From: Cherax quadricarinatus
Lineage: Eukaryota > Arthropoda > Malacostraca > Decapoda > Parastacidae
Length of the DNA stretch: 64,000 nt
Assembly: GCF_038502225.1 (NCBI RefSeq)
Contig: NC_091292.1
Coordinates: forward strand, 47,593,428-47,657,427
Reading direction: 5' to 3'
Made by a program: the position numbers and the translations under genes. Of this stretch, positions 10,590-23,000 are shown in pieces; positions within the stretch are counted from its first letter, which is position 1, and every line of letters begins with the position of its first letter. Below the pieces are notes generated by a model. That model had not been told where the DNA came from, made no database searches, and saw nothing but the letters and a program-made list of their open reading frames with translations.

Positions 10590-12110
10590 GTATGTTCCTC
10601 CCTCCACGTGTGTTTCTCCCGCTCGCAAGTTCCTCCCACCACGTATGATCCAACCTTCTCGTATGTTCCTCAAACCATGTATGTTTCTCTCTCTTTTTAT
10701 GTTTCTCTCACTTCGTATGTTCCTCCCACCTCATAAGGTCCTCCCACCTAGTATGTTCCTCCAACCACGTATGTTCCTCAAACTTTGAATGTTTCTCCCA
10801 CTCTTCCTACCTCGTATGTTCCTCCCACCATGTATGTTCCTCCCTCCACGATATTCCTCCCATCTAGTATGTTCCTCACACCACGTATATTCCTCCCATC
10901 TGGTATCTTCCTGCCACCTCGTATGTTCCTCCCACCACGTATGTTACTCCCACCTAGTACGTTCCCTCCACCTAGTATGTTGCTCCTCTCTTATGTTCCC
11001 CCCACCGCGTATGTTTCTCCCACCTAGTTTGTTCCTCCCACCTACTAAGTTCGTCTTCCCTCGTATGTTCCTCCCACCACGAATGTTCCTCCCACCTTGT
11101 ATGTTCCTCCCATCACGTATGTTCCTGCCGCTATGTATGTTTCTCAGATTACATATGACTCTCCCACCTCGTATGTTCCTCCCACCTCGTATGTTCCTCC
11201 CACCACGTATGTTCCTCCCACCTCGTATGTTCCTCCCACCTCGTATGTTCCTCCCACCTCGTATGTTCCTCCCACCACGTATGTTCCTCCCACCACGTAT
11301 GTTCCTCCCACCACGTATGTTCCTCCCACCACGTATGTTCCTCCCACCTCCTTTGTTCTTCCCACTTCGTATGTTCCTCCCGCCTCACATGTTCCTTTCA
11401 CCTATTATGTTCCTCCCACCACGTATGTTCCTCCCACTTCGTATGTTTCTCCCACTTTGTATGTTCCTTCTCACTCGTATGTTCCTCCCACTTACTATGC
11501 TCCTCTACCCTCTTATGTTCCTCCCACCTAGTATATTCCTCCCAGTACGAATGTTCCACCCAGCTCGTATGTTCCTCCCACCACGTATGTTCGCTAATGC
11601 TAGTATGTTCCTCCCACCACGCATGTTCGCTAATGCCCGTATGTTCCTCCCACCATGTGTGTTCCTCCCACAACGTATGTTCCTCCCACCATGTATTTTC
11701 CACTCACCTATGTTCCTCCTACCTAGCATGTTCCTCCCATTACGTATGTTCCTCCCACCTGTTATATTCCTCATATATAATATGTCCCTCCCTCCTAGCA
11801 TGTTCTTCTCCCACCTAGTATATTCCTCCCAGTACGAATGTTCCACCCAGCTCGTATGTTCCTCCCACCACGTATGTTCGCTAATGCTCGTATGTTCCTC
11901 CCACCACGTATGTTCGCAAATGCTCGTATGTTCCTCCCACCACGTGTGTTCCTCCCACAACGTATGTTCCTCCCACCATGTATTTTCCACTCACCTATGT
12001 TCCTCCTACCTAACATGTTCCTCCCACCTGTTATATTCCTCATATATAATATGTCCCTCCCTCCTAGTATGTTCCTCCCACCTAGCATGTCCCTTCCATC
12101 TAGATTCATC
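10590..12110 (+). repeat. 18-bp minisatellite, subfamily 1
   Basis: Tandem units close to TATGTTCCTCCCACCTCG, about 80 copies, variable at the edges and nearly perfect around 11160-11350. Because 18 is a multiple of 3, long open frames arise on both strands; I treat these as artefacts. Part of the array is duplicated at higher order: 11530-11790 reappears at about 11817-12080, offset 287 bp. Confidence 0.95.
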
Positions 12111-12111
12111 T

Positions 12112-12345
12112 CACCTAGGAGAACCCACTCACCCAGGAGAACCCACTCACCCAGGAGAACCCACTCACCCAGGAGAACCCACTCACCCAGGAGAACCCAC
12201 TCACCCAGGAGAACCCACTCACCCAGGAGAACCCACTCACCCAGGAGAACCCACTCACACAGGAGAACCCACTCACCCAGGAGAACCCACTCACCCAGGA
12301 GAACCCACTCGCCTAGGAGAACCCACTCACCTGCGAAATTTCAAA
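12112..12345 (+). repeat. 18-bp minisatellite, subfamily 2
   Basis: About 13 nearly identical units of CCAGGAGAACCCACTCAC. It shares the 18-bp period and about 14 of 18 positions with subfamily 3 downstream. Confidence 0.95.
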
Positions 12346-12384
12346 GTTCATCCTACCAACGAGCTTCCTCTTATTTAGGAAGTA

Positions 12385-12850
12385 CTACACACCTAGGAGC
12401 TCCTTCTCACCTAGGAGGTCCCTCTTACCTAGGAGGTCCCTCTCACCTAGGAGGTCCCTCTTACCTAGGAGGTCCCTCTTACCTATGAGGTTCCTCTCAC
12501 CTAGGAGGTCCCTCTTACCTAGGAGGTCCCTCTCACCTAGGAGGTCCCTCTTACCTAGGAGGTCCCTCTATCCTAGTTGTTCCCTCTAACCTAGGAGGTC
12601 CTTCTCACCTAGGAAGTCCCTCTCACCTAGTAGGTCCCTCTCTCCTAGGAGATTCCTCTCACCAAGGAGATTCCTCTCACCTAGGAGTTCTCTCTCACCT
12701 TGGAGGTTCGTCTTACCTAGGAGGTCCCTCTCACGTAGGAGTTCCCTCCCACGTAGGAGTTCCCTCTCACCTAGGAGGTCCCTCTCATCTAGGAGTTTCG
12801 TCTCACCTAGGAAATCCATCTTACCCAGGAGGTTCTTCTCACCTAGGTGG
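12385..12850 (+). repeat. 18-bp minisatellite, subfamily 3
   Basis: About 26 units of CTAGGAGGTCCCTCTCAC with moderate divergence. It ends about 160 bp before the A2M start codon. Confidence 0.95.
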
Positions 12851-13010
12851 TGGTTATTACCCTTGGATTGGGGATGGTGAGAAAGGGGTGGGAGGAGGGT
12901 GAATGGACTGGGTACGGTGGACGGAGGGAGGAGGTGAGAGACTAGAAGCAGCCGGCAACAACCACTCTCTCACCGGCGTCCAGCCAGAAAGGACGACTCT
13001 TCCTGTTGCA
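12850..13010 (+). promoter_or_regulatory. Probable promoter and 5' UTR of the A2M gene
   Basis: Non-repetitive, GC-richer sequence between the minisatellite and the exon 1 start codon. It has an inverted CCAAT box (ATTGG, 12867-12871) and G-rich GGGTGGGAGG-type elements. I see no TATA box. The transcription start is not defined; the stretch is called a promoter from its position only. Confidence 0.45.
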
Positions 13011-13072
13011 ATGTTGGCTAGTAACTCCCTGCTTGTGTGTGTGTTGACTCTGATTGCTGCTGTGAGCCATGG
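13011..13072 (+). CDS. A2M: Alpha-2-macroglobulin-like gene, exon 1 (signal peptide)
   Basis: The ATG at 13011 has a purine at -3. The exon encodes about 20 residues with a hydrophobic core (LLVCVLTLIAA) ending AVSHG, a classic secretory signal peptide. It ends with two bases of a Gly codon (GG) before a strong donor, GTGAGT (13073-13078). Exon 2 at 57771 begins with one base that completes this codon and continues SYIITTPRQW, the expected start of a mature A2M-type protein. The link is inferred from matching phase and from signal peptide plus N-terminus logic; it needs a transcript. No other coding continuation for this exon is visible in the 44.7 kb between. Confidence 0.75.
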
Positions 13073-13138
13073 GTGAGTACATTATCCTGACACACACTTG
13101 TAATGCTCTTACTGTCCACTCTACTACTGCCTCTTGGA

Positions 13139-13730
<592 letters not shown>

Positions 13731-13890
13731 GCAAAACAACCACTGTGAAAGAAAAGAGGAATTCCAAGCGCTTTCGTGACTTTAGTTCCTTGATAATGTG
13801 AGTAGTCACGAAAGCGCTTGGAATTCCTCTATTCTTTCACAGTGGTTGTTTTGCATATTCTGAAATCACCTGTTTACTGTTTATATACTA
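13731..13890 (+). mobile_element. Penelope-like terminal repeat, fold-back fragment
   Basis: Begins GCAAAACAACCACTGTGAA and then runs as an inverted repeat. The left arm is 13731-13780 in minus orientation; the right arm is 13781-13890 in plus orientation. The sequence is the same as that found 3' of the two Penelope-like ORFs (55424-55530, 60437-60505), so this is a solitary terminal piece. Confidence 0.75.
13785..13824 (+). ncRNA. Hammerhead-ribozyme-like motif, family 1
   Basis: Linear order on +: GTTCC (stem I), TTGATAA (core), one extra T, GTGA-loop GTAG-TCAC (stem II), GAAA, palindromic GCGC (stem III), TT (predicted cleavage dinucleotide), GGAAT (stem I). GGAAT pairs with GTTCC. The canonical C3-G8 is replaced by U3-A8. 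The extra base before stem II is non-canonical. Confidence 0.45.
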
Positions 13891-14880
13891 AAGGAAGAGG
13901 CATTTAGGGTAAGATATAAACAACTGTTCGAGTAAAGTTAGGCTACTGAGAGTATAGGCAATGGGGTCGAAGATGTATTGGGTAGGGTTAAGAATGTAGT
14001 GTTAGAGTGTTTAGCAGATGTTTGTGATTACAGGAAAGTAGGTGCGGGAGGGAAGAAGAGCGATTGGTGGAATGACGATAAAAAGAGAGTAGTAAAGGAT
14101 AACTAATTATCTTATAAGAGTTTTTACAAAGGAAAAGTGATGCAAGGAGGGGGTAAGTATATGGAGAGAAAAATAGAGGTTAAGAGAGTGGTGAAGCAAT
14201 GTAAAAAGAGAGCAAATGAAAGAGTGGGTGAGATGTTATAAAAAATTTTTTTTGAGTATAAGAAAAAGTTTTGGAGAGATAAACAAGTTGAGGAAGCCTA
14301 GGGATCAGATAATTAAAAATAGGAGAGGAGAGTTATTAAATGGAGAGTTAAAGACATAGGAAAGAAAAAGGGAATATTTTGAGGAATTGTGAAATGTTGA
14401 CGAAGATAGGGAAGCTGTGATTTCGGGCATTGGGCAAAGAGGAAAAACATCTTGAAGGAGTGAGGAAGAACAAGTTTTGAGTGTGGGGGAAGAGCGTGGG
14501 GCAGTGGGTAGAATGAAAGGGGGTAAAGCAGCTGGGATTGATAGGATAAAGAAAGAAATGTTTAAAGAAGGTGAGGATATAGTTTTGGAGTGGTTAGTGT
14601 TTTTATTTAATAAAAGTATAGAAGATTCTTAAATACCTAGAGATTAGCAGAGAGCATGAATAGTTCTTTTGTATAATGGCAAAGGGGACAAAAGAGAGAG
14701 GAAAAATTATTAGGGAATAAGTTTGTTGAGTATACCTTGTAAAATGTATGGTAGAGTTATTATTGAAAGAATTAAAACTGAGACGGAGAGTAGGATACCA
14801 GAAGAACAAGGAGGCTTCAGGAAGGGTAGAGGGTGTGTAGATCTAGTGTTTACAGTGAAACATATAGGTGAACAGAATTT
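13891..14880 (+). pseudogene. RTE-like LINE copy a, internal fragment
   Basis: A decayed piece of the LINE family best preserved at 50953-52456. It covers the linker between endonuclease and RT (GAGGKKSDWWND near 14045; CKKRANERVGEML) and the start of RT (MKGGKAAGID near 14515; VLEWLV; EEQGGFRKGRGCVD near 14805), with many stops and frameshifts. It ends abruptly at about 14880, where TIR-element copy 4 begins. Confidence 0.75.
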
Positions 14881-15065
14881 TGGGTCAGGCTAAAATAAAT
14901 TGCGCTTGTTATAATAAGGTTAGGCAAGTTTTCTAAGTTCATTTTGTAAACTTTTGACATCAACATTAATGACAAAAATATATCTTGAAACGTATAAGAG
15001 AAAATTTTAGAAAAGACTTAATTTTAAATGAGTTCTTGCTAATTGACCAGTTTTACATATTCGGC
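14881..15065 (+). mobile_element. Short TIR element, copy 4 (3' half)
   Basis: Matches the 3' part of copies 1-3 (GGCTAAAATAAATTGCGCTT onward) and stops inside the right TIR at TTCGGCG, where (TA)n starts. Confidence 0.7.

Positions 15066-15157
<92 letters not shown>
15066..15157. repeat. (TA)n microsatellite
   Basis: About 90 bp of uninterrupted TA abutting TIR-element copy 4. Confidence 0.97.
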
Positions 15158-15159
<2 letters not shown>

Positions 15160-15685
15160 TATTTATTTTAATTTCAGGTTTATGAAAATGTATGTTTTTC
15201 CTATTTTTCATTGTTTTTAAGAAAGTTTATAAAAACTTTTAATTATATAAATGAGATGTGTCAGTTAAATCAGTTTAATTATAAAAAGAGATTTCTCAAG
15301 TTCTGCACTATTATTATATATTTTGAATTACCAATTAATATAATAAAGTATGTTTTCCCAGTTTTCAATTCTTTTTTTTAATTTAAATTACAGAGTTTCA
15401 GGTTTAATGTTTATAGATATTATTGAAACTTTTGTTATAGTAAATGATGATTTCTGACTGTATTTTCATCAATTTACTAAATATGGACGTAAATTTAGAA
15501 ATTTAATGCTTTCTTTCTTGAAAATTTGTCAGTCTCACGGAGGTGACTGTAATTAGTAATGAGTAATGATAATGATTTCTCAGAAAAATTAAGTAATTTA
15601 ATATTTAACTTTCTTCTGCTATTTAATATCCATTCCCTTATATAATGAATATAGTCATCATAATTAAAAAGTATAAAATATATGA
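15158..15685. other. AT-rich intronic sequence, nothing recognised
   Basis: AT-rich with many short homopolymers. No open frame, RNA gene or repeat family was recognised. Confidence 0.6.
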
Positions 15686-15689
15686 AAAG

Positions 15690-15950
15690 TATATTTGGTG
15701 GCCTGGTGGTTAACGCTCTCGCTTCACACGGTGAGGGCCTGGGTTCGATTCCCAGCCAGAGTAGAAACATTGGACGTGTTTCTTTCCACCTGTTGTCTAT
15801 GTTCTCCATCAGTAAAATGGGTACCTGGGTGTTAGTCGACTGGTGTGGGTCGCATCCTGGGACACTGACCTGAGGAGGCCTGGTCACAGACCGGGCCGCG
15901 GGGGCGTTGACCCCCGGAACTCTCTCCAGATAAACTCCAGATCGGTATCT
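15690..15950 (+). mobile_element. tRNA-Val-like SINE
   Basis: The head resembles a tRNA: an A-box-like GGTGGTTAACGCTC, an anticodon-loop region CTTCACACG (CAC, valine-like) and a B-box GGTTCGATTCC at about 15743. The body has GGTACCTGGGTGTTAGTCGA and a GC-rich segment (GGCCGCGGGGGCG). No clean target duplication was found. Confidence 0.75.
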
Positions 15951-16600
15951 ATATGGGGAAATATTTGGTATCATCCTGTCCCTGTAAGGGTGTTAGTCAT
16001 TTGTTATCATGTCATATAAATACCCTGAAAATGGTAGTGTTAGTTAGTGGTTGTCACGTCATGGGACTAACCATCTGATCATGTTATCATATTCTCTTGT
16101 GCCTCATAGATCTGTAAATTAGTGAACTTTAAATTAAGGTGCCTTAAATTAGTGCACTTTAAATTAACGTACTTTAAAGTGTTTATCACATCAGTAATAA
16201 ACATTCAGATCTGAAACATTTCTATTTTTTCTCTTCCTCCTTGTTGAAAGTTGCATGTAGGCCATTTTCTTTAATTCTTTTAGTTTGTTTATTCGCACGT
16301 AAACAAACGTTTTTATATGTTAATGTAGTATATCCTAATTCGGAACTACTTTGCTGTATCTCAGAGCAAATGTAAAATGTATTGCGCAGTAGACTGGTAG
16401 AGACAACCTCCAGGAAGGTACTCCTGTGATACCATCTGAAAGTGAAGCGGAAACCTGTTAAATATTCTGCACTCTTATAGAAATGTTCGTCTTTTCATTT
16501 GTCCCGCGAAATATTTTTCACGTTCAATTTATATTCAAAATACAGTTTACATTCATGTTTCCTTAAAGGATCTTGTTCCAATAACATTTCCTTTTCATCT
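15951..16600. other. Intronic sequence, nothing recognised
   Basis: Single-copy-looking DNA. A short run of related pieces (TTAAATTAGTGNACTT, about 16125-16180) is the only repetition. No coding signal. Confidence 0.6.
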
Positions 16601-18047
16601 CAGCAGACCTGGTTTATCCCCACGCCTCTGGTGTTTTGATCAGCAGACCTGGTCTATCCCCAGGCCTCTGGTGTTTTGATCAGCAGACCTGGTCTATCCC
16701 CAGGCCTCTGGTGTTTTGATCAGCAGACCTGGTCTATCCCCAGACCTCTGGTGTTTTGATCAGCAGACCTGGTCTATCCCCAGGCCTCTGGTGTTTTGAT
16801 CAGCAGACCTGGTCTATCCCCAGACCTCTGGTGTTTTGATCAGCAGACCTGGTCTATCCCCAGGCCTCTGGTGTTTTGATCAGCAGACCTGGTCTATCCC
16901 CAGGCCTCTGGTGTTTTGATCAGCAGACCTGGTCTATCCTCAGACCTCTGGTGTTTTGATCAGCAGACCTGGTCTATCCCCAGACCTCTGGTGTTTTGAT
17001 CAGCAGACCTGGTCTATCCCCAGACCTCTGGTGTTTTGATCAGCAGACCTGGTCTATCCCCAGGCCTCTGGTGTTTTGATCAGCAGAACTGGTCTATCCT
17101 CAGACCTCTGGTGTTTTGATCAGCAGACCTGGTCTATCCTCAGACCTCTGGTGTTTTGATCAGCAGACCTGGTCTATCCCCAGGCCTCTGGTGTTTTGAT
17201 CAGCAGACCTGGTCTATCTCCAGACCTCTGGTGTTTTGATCAGCAGACCTGGTCTATCTCCAGACCTCTGGTGTTTTGATCAGCAGACCTGGTCTATCCC
17301 CAGACCTCTGGTGTTTTGATCAGCAGACCTGGTCTATCCTCAGACCTCTGGTGTTTTGATCAGCAGACCTGGTCTATCCCCAGACCTCTGGTGTGTTGAT
17401 CAGCAGACCTGGTCTATCCCCAGACCTCTGGTGTTTTGATCAGCAGACCTGGTCTATCCCCAGGCCTCTGGTGTTTTGATCAGCAGAACTGGTCTATCCC
17501 CAGACCTCTGGTGTGTTGATCAGCAGACCTGGTCTATCTCCAGACCTCTGGTGTTTTGATCAGCAGACCTGGTCTATCTCCAGACCTCTGGTGTTTTGAT
17601 CAGCAGACCTGGTCTATCTCCAGACCTCTGGTGTTTTGATCAGCAGACCTGGTCTATCCTCAGACCTCTGGTGTTTTGATCAGCAGACCTGGTCTATCCC
17701 CAGACCTCTGGTGTGTTGATCAGCAGACCTGGTCTATCCCCAGACCTCTGGTGTTTTGATCAGCAGACCTGGTCTATCCCCAGGCCTCTGGTGTTTTGAT
17801 CAGCAGAACTGGTCTATCCCCAGACCTCTGGTGTGTTGATCAGCAGACCTGGTCTATCTCCAGACCTCTGGTGTTTTGATCAGCAGACCTGGTCTATCTC
17901 CAGACCTCTGGTGTTTTGATCAGCAGACCTGGTCTATCTCCAGACCTCTGGTGTTTTGATCAGCAGACCTGGTCTATCTCCAGACCTCTGGTGTTTTGAT
18001 CAGCAGACCTGGTCTATCCCCAGATCTCTGGTGTTTTGATCAGCAGA
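16601..18047 (+). repeat. 40-bp minisatellite (about 36 copies)
   Basis: Strict 40-bp units beginning CAGCAGACCTGGTCTATCCC and ending CTCTGGTGTTTTGAT, with few variant positions (CAGACC/CAGGCC, TCCC/TCTC/TCCT, AACT/ACCT, GTGTG/GTTTT). Variant patterns repeat every 8 units (320 bp): 17321-17640 matches 17641-17960. Confidence 0.97.
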
Positions 18048-18413
18048 TCCATTAAAAGCTCTCTGTGATAGTGACTATTTTATCGCCCACTGATGTATCT
18101 AACTTCTGGTGTATTATGAGGCTTACACCATTGTTAACTATGCGGCTTGAACCTTTAGGGTTACCCAGCCCTGTGTTGCTTCTTCAAGGTCTCTGACTGG
18201 TTGCCAGGTGGACCTGTGTTGAGCGGCCGCCCTTGAGGAACATCAGGCATGGTAGACCTCCAGCGTCAATGACATACAGGAATGCTTTTAGCCCACAAGG
18301 GTGATCTTTGTATTTTGCATCACATGACCTAGGACTGCATTGACGGCGGGAGACGAGACGTCTCAGTAAATATATTTCAATGAGTATTTTTATACGAATA
18401 GGAAAAATATGAG
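18048..18413. other. Spacer between two satellites, nothing recognised
   Basis: Non-repetitive DNA of mixed composition. It contains a NotI-type site, GCGGCCGC, at about 18224. No open frame of note. Confidence 0.6.
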
Positions 18414-19185
18414 GTAATTCTTGTGATGATTGTAATACTGACTGTGTTGACTGTAATAATGACTGTTAGTTGTAATAATGACTGTTAGTTGTAATAATGA
18501 CTGTGTTGACTGTAATAATGACTCTTACTTGTACTATTGACTGTGTTGACTGGAAAAATGACTGTTAGTAGTAACATTGACTGTGTTGAACGGAATAATG
18601 ACTATAAGTTGTAATAATTACTGTGTTGACTGTAATAATAAGAGTTAATTGTAATAATGACAGTGATGACTGTAATAATGTCTGTTAGCTGTAAAAATGA
18701 CTGTGTTGACTGGATTAATGACTGTTAGTTGTAATAATGACTGTGTTGACTGTAATGCTGACTGTGAGTTGTAATAATGACTGTGTTGACTGTAATAATG
18801 ACTGTGTTTACTGGATTAATGACTGTTAGTTGTAATAATGACTGTGTTCACTGGAAAAATGACTGGTAGTTGTAATAATGAATGTGTTGACTGTAATAAT
18901 AACTGTTAATTGTAATAATGACAGTGATGACTGTAATAATGACTGTTAGTTGAAATAATGATCGTGTTGAATGTAATAATGGCTGTTAGTTGAAATAATG
19001 ACTGTGCTGACTGTAATAATGACTCATAATTGTAATAATGACTGTGTTGATTGTAATACTGCCTGCCTTAACTGTAGTATTGACTGTATTGACTGTAATA
19101 CTGACTGTGTTGACTGTAATACTGGCAGCGATGAGTGTAATACTGGCTGTGTTGACTGTAATAATGACTGTTAGTTGTAAAACGA
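18414..19185 (+). repeat. Block 1, A repeats (TGACTGTAATAA / GTTAGTTG type)
   Basis: Degenerate units of about 20-42 bp built from TGACTGTGTTGACTGTAATAA and TGACTGTTAGTTGTAATAA, with high divergence. This looks like the oldest layer. The other blocks carry only the last 300 bp of it. Confidence 0.85.
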
Positions 19186-20000
19186 CTGTGTTGACTGGAA
19201 GAGTGACTGTTACTTATAATAATGACTGTGTTGACTGGAAGAGTGACTGTTACTTATTATAATGACTGTGTTGACTGGAAGAGTGATTGTTACTTATAAT
19301 AATGACTGTGTTGACTGGAAGAGTGACTGTTACTTATTATAATGACTGTGTTGACTGGCGGAGTGACTGTTACTTATAATAATGACTGTGTTGACTGGAA
19401 GAGTGACTGTTACTTATTATAATGACTGTGTTGACTGGAAGAGTGACTGTTACTTATAATAATGACTGTGTTGACTGGAAGAGTGACTGTTACTTATAAT
19501 AATCACTGTGTTGACTGGAAGAGTGACTGTTACTTATAATAATGACTGTGTTGACTGGAAGAGTGACTGTTACTTATTATAATGACTGTGTTGACTGGAA
19601 GAGTGACTGTTACTTATAATAATGAGTGTGTTGACTGGAAGAGTGACTGTTACTTATTATAATGACTGTGTTGATTGGAAGAGTGACTGTTACTTATAAT
19701 AATGACTGTGTTGACTGGAAGAGTGACTGTTACTTATAATAATGACTGTGTTGACTGGAAGAGTGACTGTTACTTATAATAATGACTGTGTTGACTGGAA
19801 GAGTGACTGTTACTTATAATAATGACTGTGTTGACTGGAAGAGTGACTGTTACTTATAATAATGGCTGTGTTAACTGTAATTATGACTTAGTCGTAATAA
19901 TGACTGTTTTGACTGGAATAATGACGGCATTGTCGGGAGAAGTGTTAACTTTAATATTGACTATATTGGCAGGGATAGAAAGTGTGGTGACAAAAAGATT
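19186..20000 (+). repeat. Block 1, A' 40-bp array and conserved linker
   Basis: About 17 near-identical 40-bp units (TGACTGTGTTGACTGGAAGA followed by GTGACTGTTACTTATAATAA). Blocks 2, 3 and 4 have only 2, 2 and 3. A unique linker (about 19870-20000, with GACGGCATTGTCGGGAGAAG) follows and is preserved in all four blocks. Confidence 0.93.
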
Positions 20001-23000
20001 GACAGAGTTACCTAGTATAATGACTGTTGACAGAAAGAGTGACTGTGTTGCCTAATATAATGACTGTTGACAAAAAGAGTGACAGAGTTACCTAGCATAA
20101 TGACTGTTGACAGAAAGAGTGACTTTGTTGCCTAGTATAATGACTGTTGACGGAAAGAGTGACTGTGTTGCATAGTATAATGACTGTTGACAGAAAGAGT
20201 GACTGTGTTGCCTAGTATAATGACTGTTGACAGAAAGAGTGACTGTGTTGCCTAGTATAATGACTGTTGACACAAAGCGTGACTGTGTTGCCTAGAATAA
20301 AGACTGTTGACAGAAAGAGTGACTGTGTTGCCTAGTATAATGACTGTTGACAGAAAGAGTGTGTTGCATAGTATAATGACTGTTGAGAGAAAGAGTGACT
20401 GTGTTACCTAGTATAATGACTGTTGACAGAAAGAGTGTGTTGCCTAGAATAAAGACTGTTGACAGAAAGAGTGACTGTGTTACCTAGTATAATGACTGCT
20501 GACAGAAAGAGTGACTGTGTTGCCTAGAATAATGATTGTTGACGGAAAGAGTGTGTTGCCTAGTATAGTGACTGTTGACAAAAAGAGTGACTGTGTTACC
20601 TAGTATAATGACTGCTGACAGAAAGAGTGACTGTGTTGCCTAGTATAATGACTGTTGACAGAAAGAGTGACTTTGTTACCTAGTGTAATGACTTGACAGA
20701 AAGAGTGACTGTGTTGCCTAGTATAATGACTGTTGACACAAAGCGTGACTGTGTTGCCTAGAATAAAGACTGTTGACAGAAAGAGTGACTGTGTTGCCTA
20801 GTATAATGACTGTTGACAGAAAGAGTGTGTTGCATAGTATAATGACTGTTGACAGAAAGAGTGACTGTGTTACCTAGTATAATAACTGCTGACAGAAAGA
20901 GTGACTGTGTTGCCTAGTATAATGACTGTTGACAGAAAGAGTGTGTTGCATAGTATAATGACTGTTGAAAGAGTGACTGTGTTACCTAGTATAATGACTG
21001 TTGACAGAAAGAGTGTGTTGCCTAGTATAAAGACTGTTGACAGAAAGAGTGACTTTGTTACCTAGTATAATGACTTGACAGAAAGAGTGACTGTGTTGCC
21101 TAGTATAATGACTGTTGACACAAAGCGTGACTGTGTTGCCTAGAATAAAGACTGTTGACAGAAAGAGTGACTGTGTTGCCTAGTATAATGACTGTTGACA
21201 GAAAGAGTGTGTTGCATAGTATAATGACTGTTGACAGAAAAAATGACTGTGTTACCTAGTATAATAACTGCTGACAGAAAGAGTGACTGTGTTGCCTAGT
21301 ATAATGACTGTTGACGGAAAGAGTGTGTTGCCTAGTATAAAGACTGTTGACAGAAAGTGTGACTGTGTTGCCTAGTATAATGATTGTTGACGGAAAGAGT
21401 GTGTTGCCTAGTATAAAGACTGTTGACAGAAAGTGTGACTGTGTTGCCTAGTATAATGACTGTTGACAGAAAGAGTGACTGCGTTGCCTATTATAATGAC
21501 TGATGACAGAAAGAGGAACTGTGTTGCCTAGTATAATGACTGTTGACAGAAAGAGTGACTGAGTTACCTACTATAATGACTGTTGACAGAAAGAGTGACT
21601 GTATTGCCTAGTATAATGACTGTTGACAGAAAGAGTGTGTTGCATAGTATAATGATTGTTGAGAGAAAGAGTGACTGAGTTACCTAGTATAATGACTGTT
21701 GACAGAAAGAGTGTGTTGCCTAGTATAATGACTGTTGGCAGAAAGAGTGACTGTGTAACCTAGTATAATGACTGTTGACAGAAAGAGTGTCGGTGTTGCC
21801 TAGTATAATGACTGTTGACAGAAAGAGTGACTGTGTTGCCTAGTATAATGACTGTTGACACAAAGCGTGACTGTGTTGCCTAGAATAAAGACTGTTGACA
21901 GAAAGAGTGACTGTGTTGCCTAGTATAATGACTGTTGACAGAAAGAGTGTGTTGCATAGTATAATGACTGTTGACAGAAAGAATGACTGTGTTACCTAGT
22001 ATAATAACTGCTGACAGAAAGAGTGACTGTGTTGCCTAGTATAATGACTGTTGACAGAAAGAGTGAGTTGCCTAGTATAAAGACTGTTGACAGAAAGAGT
22101 GACTGTGTTACCTAGTATAATGACTGTTGACGGAAAGAGTGTGTTGCCTAGTATAAAGACTGTTGACAGAAAGAGTGACTGTGTTACCTAGTATAATGAC
22201 TGTTGACAGAAAGAGTGACTGTGTTGCCTAGTATAATGACTGATGACAGAAAGAGGAACTGTGTTGCCTAGTATAATGACTGTTGACAGAAAGAGTGACT
22301 GAGTTACCTACTATAATGACTGTTGACAGAAAGAGTGACTGTATTGCCTAGTATAATGACTGTTGACAGAAAGAGTGTGTTGCATAGTATAATGATTGTT
22401 GAGAGAAAGAGTGACTGAGTTACCTAGTATAATGACTGTTGACAGAAAGAGTGTGTTGCCTAGTATAATGACTGTTGGCAGAAAGAGTGACTGTGTAACC
22501 TAGTATAATGACTGTTGACAGAAAGAGTGTCGGTGTTGCCTAGTATAATGACTGTTGACAGAAAGAGTGTCTGTGTTGCCTAGTATAATGACTGTTGACA
22601 GAAAGAGCGACTGTGTTACCTAGTATAATGACTGTTGACAGAAAGAGTGACTGAGTTACCTAGTATAATGACTGTTGAGGAAAAAGTGACTGTGTTGCCT
22701 AGTATAATGATTGTTTACAGAAAGAGTGTGTTGCATAGTATAATGTCTGTTAAAGGAAAGAGAGACTGTGTTGCCTAGTATAATGACAGTTGACAGAAAG
22801 AGTGTGTTGCCTAGTATAATGACTGTTGACAGAAAGAGTGACTGTGTTACCTAGTATAATGACTGTTGACAGAAAGAGTGACTGAGTTACTGAGTATAAT
22901 GACTGTTGATAGAGTGACTGTGTTGCCTAGTATAATGACTGTTGACAGAAAGAGTGACTGTGTTAACTAGTATAAAGACTGTAGACAGAAAGAGTGACTG

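Noticed and set aside
10789..12378. 529-codon plus-strand frame and several minus-strand frames in the 18-bp minisatellite
   Set aside because: An 18-bp period keeps all six frames open by arithmetic. Low-complexity products, no initiation context and no conservation of codon positions over other positions.
15690..15760. Functional tRNA-Val gene
   Set aside because: The head resembles tRNA-Val(CAC), but the acceptor stem is poor and the sequence continues into a SINE body.
19038..19262. Conserved short frame reading MTVLIVILPALTVVLTVLTV, present in all four blocks
   Set aside because: It recurs because the A segment of the composite satellite recurs. The hydrophobic pattern comes from TGACTGTAATAC units; substitutions between blocks show no bias to silent positions that I can see.
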